From positions 1 to 43,102 of the forward strand of contig JAUCBJ010006384.1 of assembly GCA_032718475.1 (NCBI GenBank): a stretch of 43,102 nt of DNA. The letters run 5' to 3'. The notes under the pieces are model-generated. The model was given only the letters and a program-made list of their open reading frames with translations. It was not told the origin of the DNA and did no database searches. Position numbers and translations under genes: made by a program. Source of the stretch: Nemertoderma westbladi. Taxonomy: Eukaryota; Xenacoelomorpha; Nemertodermatida; Nemertodermatidae. This document shows, piece after piece, positions 19,901 to 34,900 of this stretch; position 1 is the first letter of the stretch; every line of letters begins with the position of its first letter.

Positions 19901-22900
19901 CCTTTGTTATCATCTGATTCCCTTTGTTATCATCTGATTCCCTTTGTTATCATCTGATTCCCTTTGTTATCATCTGTTTCCCTTTGTTATCATCTGATTC
20001 CCTTTGTTATCATCTGATTCCCTTTGTTATCATCTGATTCCCTTTGTTATCATCTGATTCCCTTTGTTACCATCTGATTCCCTTTGTTACCATCTGATTC
20101 CCTTTGTTATCATCTGATTCCCTTTGTTATCATCTGATTCCCTTTGTTATCATCTGATTCCCTTTGTTATCATCTGATTCCCTTTGTTATCATCTGATTC
20201 CTTTTGTTATCATCTGATTCCCTTTGTTATCATCTGATTCCCTTTGTTATCATCTGATTCCCTTTGTTATCATCTGATTCCCTTTGTTATCATCTGATTC
20301 CCTTTGTTATCATCTGATTCCCTTTGTCATCATCTGATTCCCTTTGTTATCATCTGATTCCCTTTGTTATCATCTGATTCCCTTTGTTATCATCTGATTC
20401 CCTTTGTTATCATCTGATTCCCTTTGTTATCATCTGATTCCCTTTGTTATCATCTGATTCCCTTTGTTATCATCTGATTCCCTTTGTTATCATCTGATTC
20501 CCTTTGTTATCATCTGATTCCCTTTGTTATCATCTGATTCCCTTTGTTATCATCTGATTCCCTCGGTTACCATCTGATTCCCTTTGTTATCATCTGATTC
20601 CCTTTGTTATCATCTGATTCCCTTTGTTATCATCTGATTCCCTTTGTTATCATCTGATTCCCTTTGTTATCATCTGATTCCCTTTGTTATCATCTGATTC
20701 CCTTTGTTATCACCTGATTCCCTTTGTTATCATCTGATTCCCTTTGTTATCATCTGATTCCCTTTGTTATCATCTGATTCCCTTTGTTATCATCTGTCCC
20801 TCGTTTATCATCTGATTCCCTTTGTTATCATCTGATTCCCTTTGTTATCATCTGATTCCTTTTGTTATCATCTGATTCCCTTTGTTATCATCTGATTCCC
20901 TTTGTTATCATCTGATTCCCTTTGTTATCATCTGATTCCTTTTGTTATCATCTGATTCCCTTTGTTATCATCTGATTCCCTTTGTTATCATCTGATTCCC
21001 TCGGTTATCATCTGATTCCCTCGGTTACCATCTGATTCCCTTTGTTATCATCTGATTCCCTTTGTTATCATCTGATTCCCTTTGTTATCATCTGATTCCC
21101 TTTGTTATCATCTGATTCCCTTTGTTATCATCTGATTCCTTTTGTTATCATCTGATTCCCTTTGTTATCATCTGATTCCTTTTGTTATCATCTGATTCCC
21201 TTTGTTATCATCTGATTCCCTTTGTTATCATCTGATTCCCTTTGTTATCATCTGATTCCCTTTGTTATCATCTGATTCCCTTTGTTATCATCTGATTCCC
21301 TTTGTTATCACCTGATTCCCTTTGTTATCATCTGATTCCCTCGGTTATCATCTGATTCCCTTTGTTATCATCTGATTCCCTTTGTTATCATCTGATTCCC
21401 TTTGTTATCATCTGATTCCCTTTGTTACCATCTGATTCCCTTTGTTACCATCTGATTCCCTTTGTAACCATCTGATTCCTTCGGTTATCATCTGATTCCC
21501 TTTGTTATCATCTGATTCCCTTTGTTATCATCTGATTCCCTTTGTTATCATCTGATTCCCTTTGTTATCATCTGATTCCCTTTGTTATCATCTGATTCCC
21601 TTTGTTATCATCTGATTCCCTTTGTTATCATCTGATTCCCTTTGTTATCATCTGATTCCCTTTGTTATCATCTGATTCCCTTTGTTATCATCTGATTCCC
21701 TTTGTTATCATCTGATTCCCTTTGTTATCATCTGATTCCCTTTGTTATCATCTGATTCCATTTGTTATCATCTGATTCCCTCGGTTACCATCTGATTCCC
21801 TCGGTTACCATCTGATTCCCTTTGTTATCATCTGATTCCCTCGGTTATCATCTGATTCCCTTTGTTATCATCTGATTCCCTTTGTTATCATCTGATTCCC
21901 TTTGTTATCATCTGATTCCCTTTGTTATCACCTGATTCCCTTTGTTATCATCTGATTCCCTTTGTTATCATCTGATTCCCTCGGTTACCATCTGATTCCC
22001 TCGGTTACCATCTGATTCCCTCGGTTACCATCTGATTCCCTTTGTTATCATCTGATTCCCTCGGTTACCATCTGATTCCCTCGGTTACCATCTGATTCCC
22101 TCGGTTACCATCTGATTCCCTCGGTTATCATCTGATTCCCTTTGTTATCTTCTCATTCCCTTTGTTATCATCTGATTCCCTTTGTTATCATCTGATTCCT
22201 TTTGTTATCATCTGATTCCCTTTGTTATCATCTGATTCCCTTTGTTATCATCTGATTCCCTTTGTTATCATCTGATTCCCTTTGTTATCATCTGATTCCC
22301 TTTGTTATCATCTGATTCCCTTTGTTATCATCTGATTCCCTTTGTTATCATCTGATTCCCTTTGTTATCATCTGATTCCCTTTTTTATCATCTGATTCCC
22401 TTTGTTACCATCTGATTCCCTTTGTTACCATCTGATTCCCTCGGTTACCATCTGATTCCCTCGGTTACCATCTGATTCCCTCGGTTACCATCTGATTCCC
22501 TTTGTTATCATCTGATTCCCTCGGTTACCATCTGATTCCCTTTGTTATCATCTGATTCCCTTTGTTATCATCTGATTCCCTTTGTTATCATCTGATTCCC
22601 TTTGTTATCATCTGATTCCCTTTGTTATCATCTGATTCCCTTTGTTATCATCTGATTCCCTTTGTTATCACCTGATTCCCTTTGTTATCATCTGATTCCC
22701 TTTGTTATCATCTGATTCCCTTTGTTATCATCTGATTCCCTTTGTTATCATCTGATTCCCTTTGTTATCATCTGATTCCCTTTGTTATCATCTGATTCCC
22801 TTTGTTATCATCTGATTCCCTCGGTTACCATCTGATTCCCTTTGTTATCATCTGATTCCCTTTGTTATCATCTGATTCCCTTTGTTATCATCTGATTCCC

Positions 22901-25900
22901 TTTGTTATCATCTGATTCCCTTTGTTATCATCTGATTCCCTTTGTTATCATCTGATTCCCTTTGTTATCATCTGATTCCCTTTGTTATCATCTGATTCCC
23001 TCGGTTACCATCTGATTCCCTTTGTTATCATCTGATTCCCTCGGTTACCATCTGATTCCCTTTGTTATCATCTGATTCCCTCGGTTACCATCTGATTCCC
23101 TTTGTTATCATCTGATTCCCTTTGTTATCATCTGATTCCCTTTGTTATCATCTGATTCCCTTTGTTATCATCTGATTCCCTTTGTTATCATCTGATTCCC
23201 TTTGTTATCATCTGATTCCCTTTGTTATCATCTGATTCCCTTTGTTATCATCTGATTCCCTCGGTTACCATCTGATTCCCTCAGTTACCATCTGATTCCC
23301 TCGGTTACCATCTGATTCCCTTTGTTATCATCTGATTCCCTTTGTTATCATCTGATTCCCTTTGTTATCATCTGATTCCCTTTGTTATCATCTGATTCCC
23401 TTTGTTATCATCTGATTCCCTTTGTTATCATCTGATTCCCTTTGTTATCATCTGATTCCCTTTGTTATCATCTGATTCCCTTTGTTATCATCTGATTCCC
23501 TTTGTTATCATCTGATTCCCTTTGTTATCATCTGCTTCCCTCTGTTACCACCTGATTCCCTTTGTTATCATCTGATTCCCTTTGTTATCATCTGATTCCC
23601 TTTGTTATCATCTGATTCCCTCGGTTATCATCTGATTCCCTTTGTTATCTTCTCATTCCCTTTGTTATCATCTGATTCCCTTTGTTATCATCTGATTCCC
23701 TTTGTTATCATCTGATTCCCTTTGTTATCATCTGATTCCCTCGGTTATCATCTGATTCCCTTTGTTATCTTCTCATTCCCTTTGTTATCATCTGATTCCC
23801 TTTGTTATCATCTGATTCCCTTTGTTATCATCTGATTCCCTTTGTTATCATCTGATTCCCTTTGTTATCATCTGATTCCCTTTGTTATCATCTGATTCCC
23901 TCGGTTATCATCTGATTCCCTTTGTTATCTTCTCATTCCCTTTGTTATCATCTGATTCCCTTTGTTATCATCTGATTCCCTTTGTTATCATCTGATTCCC
24001 TTTGTTATCACCTGATTCCCTTTGTTATCATCTGATTCCCTTTGTTATCATCTGATTCCCTCGGTTATCATCTGATTCCCTTTGTCATCATCTGATTCCC
24101 TTTGTTATCATCTGATTCCCTCGGTTACCATCTGATTCCCTTTGTTATCATCTGATTCCCTTTGTTATCATCTGATTCCCTTTGTTATCATCTGATTCCC
24201 TTTGTTATCATCTGATTCCCTTTGTTATCATCTGATTCCCTTTGTTATCATCTGATTCCCTCGGTTACCATCTGATTCCTTTTGTTATCATCTGATTCCC
24301 TTTGTTATCATCTGATTCCCTTTGTTATCATCTGATTCCCTTTGTTATCATCTGATTCCCTTTGTTTTCATCTGATTCCCTTTGTTATCATCTGATTCCC
24401 TTTGTTACCATCTGATTCCCTTTGTTATCATCTGATTCCCTTTGTTATCATCTGATTCCCTTTGTTATCATCTGATTCCCTCGGTTATCATCTCATTCCC
24501 TTTGTTATCATCTCATTCCCTTTGTTATCATCTGATTCCCTCGGTTATCATCTGATTCCCTTTGTTATCATCTGATTCCCTTTGTTATCATCTGATTCCC
24601 TTTGTTACCATCTGATTCCCTTTGTTATCATCTGATTCCCTTTGTTATCATCTGATTCCTTTTGTTATCATCTGATTCCCTCGGTTATCATCTGATTCCC
24701 TCGGTTACCATCTGATTCCCTCGGTTACCATCTGATTCCCTCGGTTACCATCTGATTCCCTCGGTTATCATCTGATTCCCTTTGTTACCATCTGATTCCC
24801 TTTGTTATCATCTGATTCCCTTTGTTATCATCTGATTCCTTTTGTTATCATCTGATTCCCTCGGTTATCATCTGATTCCCTTTGTTATCATCTGATTCCC
24901 TTTGTTATCATCTGATTCCCTTTGTTATCATCTGATTCCCTCGGTTACCATCTGATTCCCTTTGTTATCATCTGATTCCCTCGGTTACCATCTGATTCCC
25001 TCGGTTATCATCTGATTCCCTTTGTTATCATCTGATTCCCTTTGTTATCATCTGATTCCCTTTGTTACCATCTGATTCCCTCGGTTACCATCTGATTCCC
25101 TCGGTTACCATCTGATTCCCTCGGTTACCATCTGATTCCCTCGGTTATCATCTGATTCCCTTTGTTATCATCTGATTCCCTTTGTTATCATCTGATTCCC
25201 TTTGTTATCATCTGATTCCCTTTGTTATCATCTGATTCCCTCGGTTATCATCTCATTCCCTTTGTTATCATCTCATTCCCTTTGTTATCATCTGAATCCC
25301 TCGGTTATCATCTGATTCCCTTTGTTATCATCTGATTCCCTTTGTTATCATCTGATTCCCTTTGTTATCATCTGATTCCCTTTGTTATCATCTGATTCCC
25401 TTTGTTATCATCTGATTCCCTTTGTTATCATCTGATTCCCTTTGTTATCATCTGATTCCCTTTGTTATCATCTGATTCCCTTTGTTATCATCTGATTCCC
25501 TTTGTTACCATCTGATTCCCTTTGTTATCATCTGATTCCCTTTGTTATCATCTGATTCCTTTTGTTATCATCTGATTCCCTCGGTTACCATCTGATTCCC
25601 TCGGTTACCATCTGATTCCCTCGGTTACCATCTGATTCCCTCGGTTATCATCTGATTCCTTTGTTACCATCTGATTCCCTTTGTTATCATCTGATTCCCT
25701 TTGTTATCATCTGATTCCTTTTGTTATCATCTGATTCCCTCGGTTATCATCTGATTCCCTCGGTTACCATCTGATTCCCTCGGTTACCATCTGATTCCCT
25801 CGGTTATCATCTGATTCCCTTTGTTATCATCTGATTCCCTTTGTTATCATCTGATTCCCTTTGTTATCATCTGATTCCCTTTGTTATCATCTGATTCCCT

Positions 25901-28900
25901 CGGTTATCATCTCATTCCCTTTGTTATCATCTCATTCCCTTTGTTATCATCTGATTCCCTCGGTTATCATCTGATTCCCTTTGTTATCATCTGATTCCCT
26001 TTGTTATCATCTGATTCCCTTTGTTATCATCTGATTCCCTTTGTTATCATCTGATTCCCTTTGTTATCATCTGATTCCCTTTGTTATCATCTCATTCCCT
26101 TTGTTATCATCTGATTCCCTCGGTTATCATCTGATTCCCTTTGTTATCATCTGATTCCCTTTGTTATCATCTGATTCCCTTTGTTACCATCTGATTCCCT
26201 TTGTTATCATCTGATTCCCTTTGTTATCATCTGATTCCTTTTGTTATCATCTGATTCCCTCGGTTATCATCTGATTCCCTCGGTTACCATCTGATTCCCT
26301 CGGTTACCATCTGATTCCCTCGGTTATCATCTGATTCCCTTTGTTATCATCTGATTCCCTTTGTTATCATCTGATTCCCTTTGTTATCATCTGATTCCCT
26401 CGGTTATCATCTGATTCCCTTTGTTATCATCTGATTCCCTTTGTTATCATCTGATTCCCTCGGTTATCATCTGATTCCCTTTGTTACCATCTGATTCCCT
26501 TTGTTATCATCTGATTCCCTTTGTTATCATCTGATTCCTTTTGTTATCATCTGATTCCCTCGGTTATCATCTGATTCCCTCGGTTACCATCTGATTCCCT
26601 CGGTTACCATCTGATTCCCTCGGTTATCATCTGATTCCCTTTGTTATCATCTGATTCCCTTTGTTATCATCTGATTCCCTTTGTTATCATCTGATTCCCT
26701 TTGTTACCATCTGATTCCCTTTGTTATCATCTGATTCCCTTTGTTATCATCTGATTCCCTTTGTTATCATCTGATTCCCTTTGTTATCATCTGATTCCCT
26801 TTGTTATCATCTGATTCCCTTTGTTATCATCTGATTCCCTCGGTTATCATCTGATTCCCTTTGTTATCACCTGATTCCCTTTGTTATCATCTGATTCCCT
26901 TTGTTATCATCTGATTCCCTTTGTTATCATCTGATTCCCTCGGTTATCATCTGATTCCCTTTGTTATCATCTGATTCCCTTTGTTATCATCTGATTCCCT
27001 TTGTTATCATCTGATTCCCTTTGTTATCATCTGATTCCCTTTGTTATCATCTGATTCCCTTTGTTATCATCTGATTCCCTTTGTTATCATCTGATTCCCT
27101 CGGTTATCATCTGATTCCCTTTGTTATCATCTGATTCCCTTTGTTATCATCTGATTCCCTTTGTTATCATCTGATTCCCTCGGTTATCATCTGATTCCCT
27201 TTGTTATCATCTGATTCCCTTTGTTATCATCTGATTCCCTCGGTTACATCTGATTCCCTTTGTTATCATCTGATTCCCTTTGTTATCATCTGTTTCCCTT
27301 TGTTATCATCTGATTCCCTTTGTTATCATCTGATTCCCTTTGTTACCACCTGATTCCCTTTGTTATCATCTGATTCCCTTTGTTATCTTCTCATTCCCTT
27401 TGTTATCATCTGATTCCCTTTGTTATCATCTGATTCCCTTTGTTATCATCTGATTCCCTTTGTTATCATCTGATTCCCTCGGTTACCATCTGATTCCCTT
27501 TGTTATCATCTGATTCCCTTTGTTATCATCTGATTCCCTCGGTTACATCTGATTCCCTTTGTTATCATCTGATTCCCTTTGTTATCATCTGTTTCCCTTT
27601 GTTATCATCTGATTCCCTTTGTTATCATCTGATTCCCTTTGTTATCATCTGATTCCCTTTGTTATCATCTGATTCCCTTTGTTATCATCTGATTCCCTCG
27701 GTTACCATCTGATTCCCTTTGTTATCATCTGATTCCCTTTGTTATCATCTGATTCCCTCGGTTACATCTGATTCCCTTTGTTATCATCTGATTCCCTTTG
27801 TTATCATCTGTTTCCCTTTGTTATCATCTGATTCCCTTTGTTATCATCTGATTCCCTTTGTTATCATCTGATTCCCTTTGTTATCATCTGATTCCCTTTG
27901 TTATCATCTGATTCCCTCGGTTACCATCTGATTCCCTTTGTTATCATCTGATTCCCTCGGTTATCATCTGATTCCCTTTGTTATCATCTGATTCCCTTTG
28001 TTATCATCTGATTCCCTTTGTTATCATCTGATTCCCTTTGTTATCATCTGATTCCCTTTGTTATCATCTGATTCCCTTTGTTATCATCTGATTCCCTTTG
28101 TTATCATCTGATTCCCTTTGTTATCATCTGATTCCCTTTGTTATCATCTGATTCCCTTTGTTATCATCTGATTCCCTTTGTTATCATCTGATTCCCTTTG
28201 TTATCATCTGATTCCCTCGGTTACCATCTGATTCCCTCGGTTACCATCTGATTCCCTCGGTTATCATCTGATTCCCTCGGTTATCATCTGATTCCCTTTG
28301 TTATCACCTGATTCCCTTTGTTATCATCTGATTCCCTTTGTTATCATCTGATTCCCTCGGTTACCATCTGATTCCCTTTGTTATCATCTGATTCCCTTTG
28401 TTATCATCTGATTCCCTTTGTTATCATCTGATTCCCTTTGTTATCATCTGATTCCCTTTGTTATCATCTGATTCCCTTTGTTATCATCTGATTCCCTTTG
28501 TTATCATCTGATTCCCTCTGTTATCATCTGATTCCCTTTGTTATCATCTGATTCCCTTTGTTATCATCTGATTCCCTTTGTTATCATCTGATTCCCTTTG
28601 TTATCATCTGATTCCCTTTGTTATCATCTGATTCCCTCTGTTATCATCTGATTCCCTCTGTTACCATCTGATTCCCTTTGTTATCATCTGATTCCCTTTG
28701 TTATCATCTGATTCCCTTTGTTATCATCTGATTCCCTTTGTTATCATCTGATTCCCTTTGTTATCATCTGATTCCCTTTGTTATCATCTGATTCCCTTTG
28801 TTATCATCTGATTCCCTTTGTTATCATCTGATTCCCTTTGTTATCATCTGATTCCCTTTGTTATCATCTGATTCCCTTTGTTATCATCTGATTCCCTTTG

Positions 28901-31900
28901 TTATCATCTGATTCCCTTTGTTATCATCTGATTCCCTTTGTTATCATCTGATTCCCTTTGTTATCATCTGATTCCCTTTGTTATCATCTGATTCCCTTTG
29001 TTATCATCTGATTCCCTTTGTTATCATCTGATTCCCTTTGTTATCATCTGATTCCCTTTGTTATCATCTGATTCCCTTTGTTATCATCTGATTCCCTTTG
29101 TTATCATCTGATTCCCTTTGTTATCATCTGATTCCCTTTGTTATCATCTGATTCCCTTTGTTATCATCTGATTCCCTTTGTTATCATCTGATTCCCTTTG
29201 TTATCATCTGATTCCCTTTGTTATCATCTGATTCCCTTTGTTATCATCTGATTCCCTTTGTTATCATCTGATTCCCTTTGTTATCATCTGATTCCCTTTG
29301 TTATCATCTGATTCCCTTTGTTATCATCTGATTCCCTTTGTTATCATCTGATTCCCTTTGTTATCATCTGATTCCCTTTGTTATCATCTGATTCCCTTTG
29401 TTATCATCTGATTCCCTTTGTTATCATCTGATTCCCTTTGTTATCATCTGATTCCCTTTGTTATCATCTGATTCCCTTTGTTATCATCTGATTCCCTTTG
29501 TTATCATCTGATTCCCTTTGTTATCATCTGATTCCCTTTGTTATCATCTGATTCCCTCTGTTATCATCTGATTCCCTTTGTTATCATCTGATTCCCTCTG
29601 TTATCATCTGATTCCCTTTGTTATCATCTGATTCCCTTTGTTATCATCTGATTCCCTTTGTTATCATCTGATTCCCTTTGTTATCATCTGATTCCCTTTG
29701 TTATCATCTGATTCCCTTTGTTATCATCTGATTCCCTTTGTTATCATCTGATTCCCTTTGTTATCATCTGATTCCCTTTGTTATCATCTGATTCCCTTTG
29801 TTATCATCTGATTCCCTTTGTTATCATCTGATTCCCTTTGTTATCATCTGATTCCCTTTGTTATCATCTGATTCCCTTTGTTATCATCTGATTCCCTTTG
29901 TTATCATCTGATTCCCTTTGTTATCATCTGATTCCCTTTGTTATCATCTGATTCCCTTTGTTATCATCTGATTCCCTTTGTTATCATCTGATTCCCTTTG
30001 TTATCATCTGATTCCCTTTGTTATCATCTGATTCCCTTTGTTATCATCTGATTCCCTTTGTTATCATCTGATTCCCTTTGTTATCATCTGATTCCCTTTG
30101 TTATCATCTGATTCCCTTTGTTATCATCTGATTCCCTTTGTTATCATCTGATTCCCTTTGTTATCATCTGATTCCCTTTGTTATCATCTGATTCCCTTTG
30201 TTATCATCTGATTCCCTTTGTTATCATCTGATTCCCTTTGTTATCATCTGATTCCCTTTGTTATCATCTGATTCCCTTTGTTATCATCTGATTCCCTTTG
30301 TTATCATCTGATTCCCTTTGTTATCATCTGATTCCCTTTGTTATCATCTGATTCCCTTTGTTATCATCTGATTCCCTTTGTTATCATCTGATTCCCTCTG
30401 TTATCATCTGATTCCCTTTGTTATCATCTGATTCCCTTTGTTATCATCTGATTCCCTTTGTTATCATCTGATTCCCTTTGTTATCATCTGATTCCCTTTG
30501 TTATCATCTGATTCCCTTTGTTATCATCTGATTCCCTTTGTTATCATCTGATTCCCTTTGTTATCATCTGATTCCCTCTGTTATCATCTGATTCCCTTTG
30601 TTATCATCTGATTCCCTTTGTTATCATCTGATTCCCTTTGTTATCATCTGATTCCCTTTGTTATCATCTGATTCCCTTTGTTATCATCTGATTCCCTTTG
30701 TTATCATCTGATTCCCTTTGTTATCATCTGATTCCCTTTGTTATCATCTGATTCCCTTTGTTATCATCTGATTCCCTTTGTTATCATCTGATTCCCTTTG
30801 TTATCATCTGTTCCCTCTGTTATCATCTGATTCCCTTTGTTATCATCTGATTCCCTTTGTTATCATCTGATTCCCTTTGTTATCATCTGATTCCCTTTGT
30901 TATCATCTGATTCCCTTTGTTATCATCTGATTCCCTTTGTTATCATCTGATTCCCTTTGTTATCATCTGATTCCCTTTGTTATCATCTGATTCCCTTTGT
31001 TATCATCTGATTCCCTCTGTTATCATCTGATTCCCTCGGTTACCATCTGATTCCCTTTGTTATCATCTGATTCCCTCGGTTATCATCTGATTCCCTTTGT
31101 TATCATCTGATTCCCTTTGTTATCATCTGATTCCCTTTGTTACCATCTGATTCCCTTTGTTATCATCTGATTCCCTTTGTTATCATCTGATTCCCTTCGG
31201 TTATCATCTGATTCCCTTTGTTATCATCTGATTCCCTTTGTTATCATCTGATTCCCTTTGTTATCATCTGATTCCCTTTGTTATCATCTGATTCCCTTTG
31301 TTATCATCTGATTCCCTTTGTTATCATCTGATTCCCTCGGTTATCATCTGATTCCCTCGGTTACCATCTGATTCCCTTTGTTATCATCTGATTCCCTCGG
31401 TTATCATCTGATTCCCTTTGTTATCATCTGATTCCCTTTGTTATCATCTGATTCCCTTTGTTACCATCTGATTCCCTTTGTTATCATCTGATTCCCTTTG
31501 TTACCATCTGATTCCCTTCGGTTATCATCTGATTCCCTTTGTTATCATCTGATTCCCTTTGTTATCATCTGATTCCCTTTGTTATCACCTGATTCCCTTT
31601 GTTATCATCTGATTCCCTTTGTTATCATCTGATTCCCTTTGTTATCATCTGATTCCCTTTGTTATCATCTGATTCCCTTTGTTATCATCTGATTCCCTTT
31701 GTTATCATCTGATTCCCTTTGTTATCATCTGATTCCCTTTGTTATCATCTGATTCCCTTTGTTATCATCTGATTCCCTTTGTTATCATCTGATTCCCTTT
31801 GTTATCATCTGATTCCCTTTGTTATCATCTGATTCCCTTTGTTATCATCTGATTCCCTTTGTTATCATCTGATTCCCTTTGTTATCATCTGATTCCCTTT

Positions 31901-34900
31901 GTTATCATCTGATTCCCTTTGTTATCATCTGATTCCCTTTGTTATCATCTGATTCCCTTTGTTATCATCTGATTCCCTTTGTTATCATCTGATTCCCTTT
32001 GTTATCATCTGATTCCCTTTGTTATCATCTGATTCCCTTTGTTATCATCTGATTCCCTTTGTTATCATCTGATTCCCTTTGTTATCATCTGATTCCCTTT
32101 GTTATCATCTGATTCCCTTTGTTATCATCTGATTCCCTTTGTTATCATCTGATTCCCTTTGTTATCATCTGATTCCCTTTGTTATCATCTGATTCCCTTT
32201 GTTATCATCTGATTCCCTCGGTTACCATCTGATTCCCTTTGTTATCATCTGATTCCCTTTGTTATCATCTGATTCCCTTTGTTATCATCTGATTCCCTTT
32301 GTTATCATCTGATTCCCTTTGTTATCATCTGATTCCCTTTGTTATCACCTGATTCCCTTTGTTATCATCTGATTCCCTTTGTTATCATCTGATTCCCTTT
32401 GTTATCATCTGATTCCCTTTGTTATCATCTGATTCCCTTTGTTTCATCTGTCCCTCGTTTATCATCTGATTCCCTTTGTTATCATCTGATTCCCTTTGTT
32501 ATCATCTGATTCCCTTTGTTATCATCTGATTCCCTTTGTTATCATCTGATTCCCTTTGTTATCATCTGATTCCCTTTGTTATCATCTGATTCCCTTTGTT
32601 ATCATCTGATTCCCTTTGTTATCATCTGATTCCCTTTGTTATCATCTGATTCCCTCGGTTATCATCTGATTCCCTCGGTTACCATCTGATTCCCTTTGTT
32701 ATCATCTGATTCCCTCGGTTATCATCTGATTCCCTTTGTTATCATCTGATTCCCTTTGTTACCATCTGATTCCCTTTGTTATCATCTGATTCCCTTTGTT
32801 ATCATCTGATTCCCTTTGTTATCATCTGATTCCCTTTGTTATCATCTGATTCCCTTTGTTATCATCTGATTCCCTCGGTTATCATCTGATTCCCTCGGTT
32901 ACCATCTGATTCCCTTTGTTATCATCTGATTCCCTTTGTTATCATCTGATTCCCTTTGTTATCATCTGATTCCCTTTGTTATCATCTGATTCCCTTTGTT
33001 ATCATCTGATTCCTTTTGTTATCATCTGATTCCCTTTGTTATCATCTGATTCCTTCGGTTATCATCTGATTCCCTTTGTTATCATCTGATTCCCTTTGTT
33101 ATCATCTGATTCCCTTTGTTATCATCTGATTCCCTTTGTTATCATCTGATTCCCTTTGTTATCATCTGATTCCCTTTGTTATCATCTGATTCCCTTTGTT
33201 ATCATCTGATTCCATTTGTTATCATCTGATTCCCTCGGTTACCATCTGATTCCCTCGGTTACCATCTGATTCCCTTTGTTATCATCTGATTCCCTCGGTT
33301 ATCATCTGATTCCCTTTGTTATCATCTGATTCCCTTTGTTATCATCTGATTCCCTTTGTTATCATCTGATTCCCTTTGTTATCATCTGATTCCCTTTGTT
33401 ATCACCTGATTCCCTTTGTTATCATCTGATTCCCTTTGTTATCATCTGATTCCCTCGGTTACCATCTGATTCCCTCGGTTACCATCTGATTCCCTCGGTT
33501 ACCATCTGATTCCCTCTGTTACCATCTGATTCCCTTTGTTATCATCTGATTCCCTTTGTTATCATCTGATTCCCTTTGTTATCATCTGATTCCCTCGGTT
33601 ACCATCTGATTCCCTTTGTTATCATCTGATTCCCTTTGTTATCATCTGATTCCCTTTGTTATCATCTGATTCCCTCGGTTACCATCTGATTCCCTCGGTT
33701 ACCATCTGATTCCCTCGGTTACCATCTGATTCCCTCGGTTATCATCTGATTCCCTTTGTTATCTTCTCATTCCCTTTGTTATCATCTGATTCCCTTTGTT
33801 ATCATCTGATTCCCTTTGTTATCATCTGATTCCTTTTGTTATCATCTGATTCCCTTTGTTATCATCTGATTCCCTTTGTTATCATCTGATTCCCTTTGTT
33901 ATCATCTGATTCCCTTTGTTATCATCTGATTCCCTTTGTTATCATCTGATTCCCTTTGTTATCATCTGATTCCCTTTGTTATCATCTGATTCCCTTTGTT
34001 ATCATCTGATTCCCTTTGTTATCATCTGATTCCCTTTGTTACCATCTGATTCCCTTTGTTACCATCTGATTCCCTCGGTTACCATCTGATTCCCTCGGTT
34101 ACCATCTGATTCCCTTTGTTATCATCTGATTCCCTTTGTTATCATCTGATTCCCTCGGTTACCATCTGATTCCCTTTGTTATCATCTGATTCCCTCGGTT
34201 ACCATCTGATTCCCTTTGTTATCATCTGATTCCCTCGGTTACCATCTGATTCCCTTTGTTATCATCTGATTCCCTTTGTTATCATCTGATTCCCTTTGTT
34301 ATCATCTGATTCCCTTTGTTATCATCTGATTCCCTTTGTTATCATCTGATTCCCTTTGTTATCATCTGATTCCCTCGGTTACCATCTGATTCCCTCAGTT
34401 ACCATCTGATTCCCTCGGTTACCATCTGATTCCCTTTGTTATCATCTGATTCCCTTTGTTACCATCTGATTCCCTTTGTTATCATCTGATTCCCTCGGTT
34501 ACCATCTGATTCCCTTTGTTATCATCTGATTCCCTCGGTTACCATCTGATTCCCTTTGTTATCATCTGATTCCCTTTGTTATCATCTGATTCCCTTTGTT
34601 ACCATCTGATTCCCTTTGTTACCATCTGATTCCCTCGGTTACCATCTGATTCCCTCGGTTACCATCTGATTCCCTTTGTTATCATCTGATTCCCTTTGTT
34701 ATCATCTGATTCCCTCGGTTACCATCTGATTCCCTTTGTTATCATCTGATTCCCTCGGTTACCATCTGATTCCCTTTGTTATCATCTGATTCCCTCGGTT
34801 ACCATCTGATTCCCTTTGTTATCATCTGATTCCCTTTGTTATCATCTGATTCCCTTTGTTATCATCTGATTCCCTTTGTTATCATCTGATTCCCTTTGTT

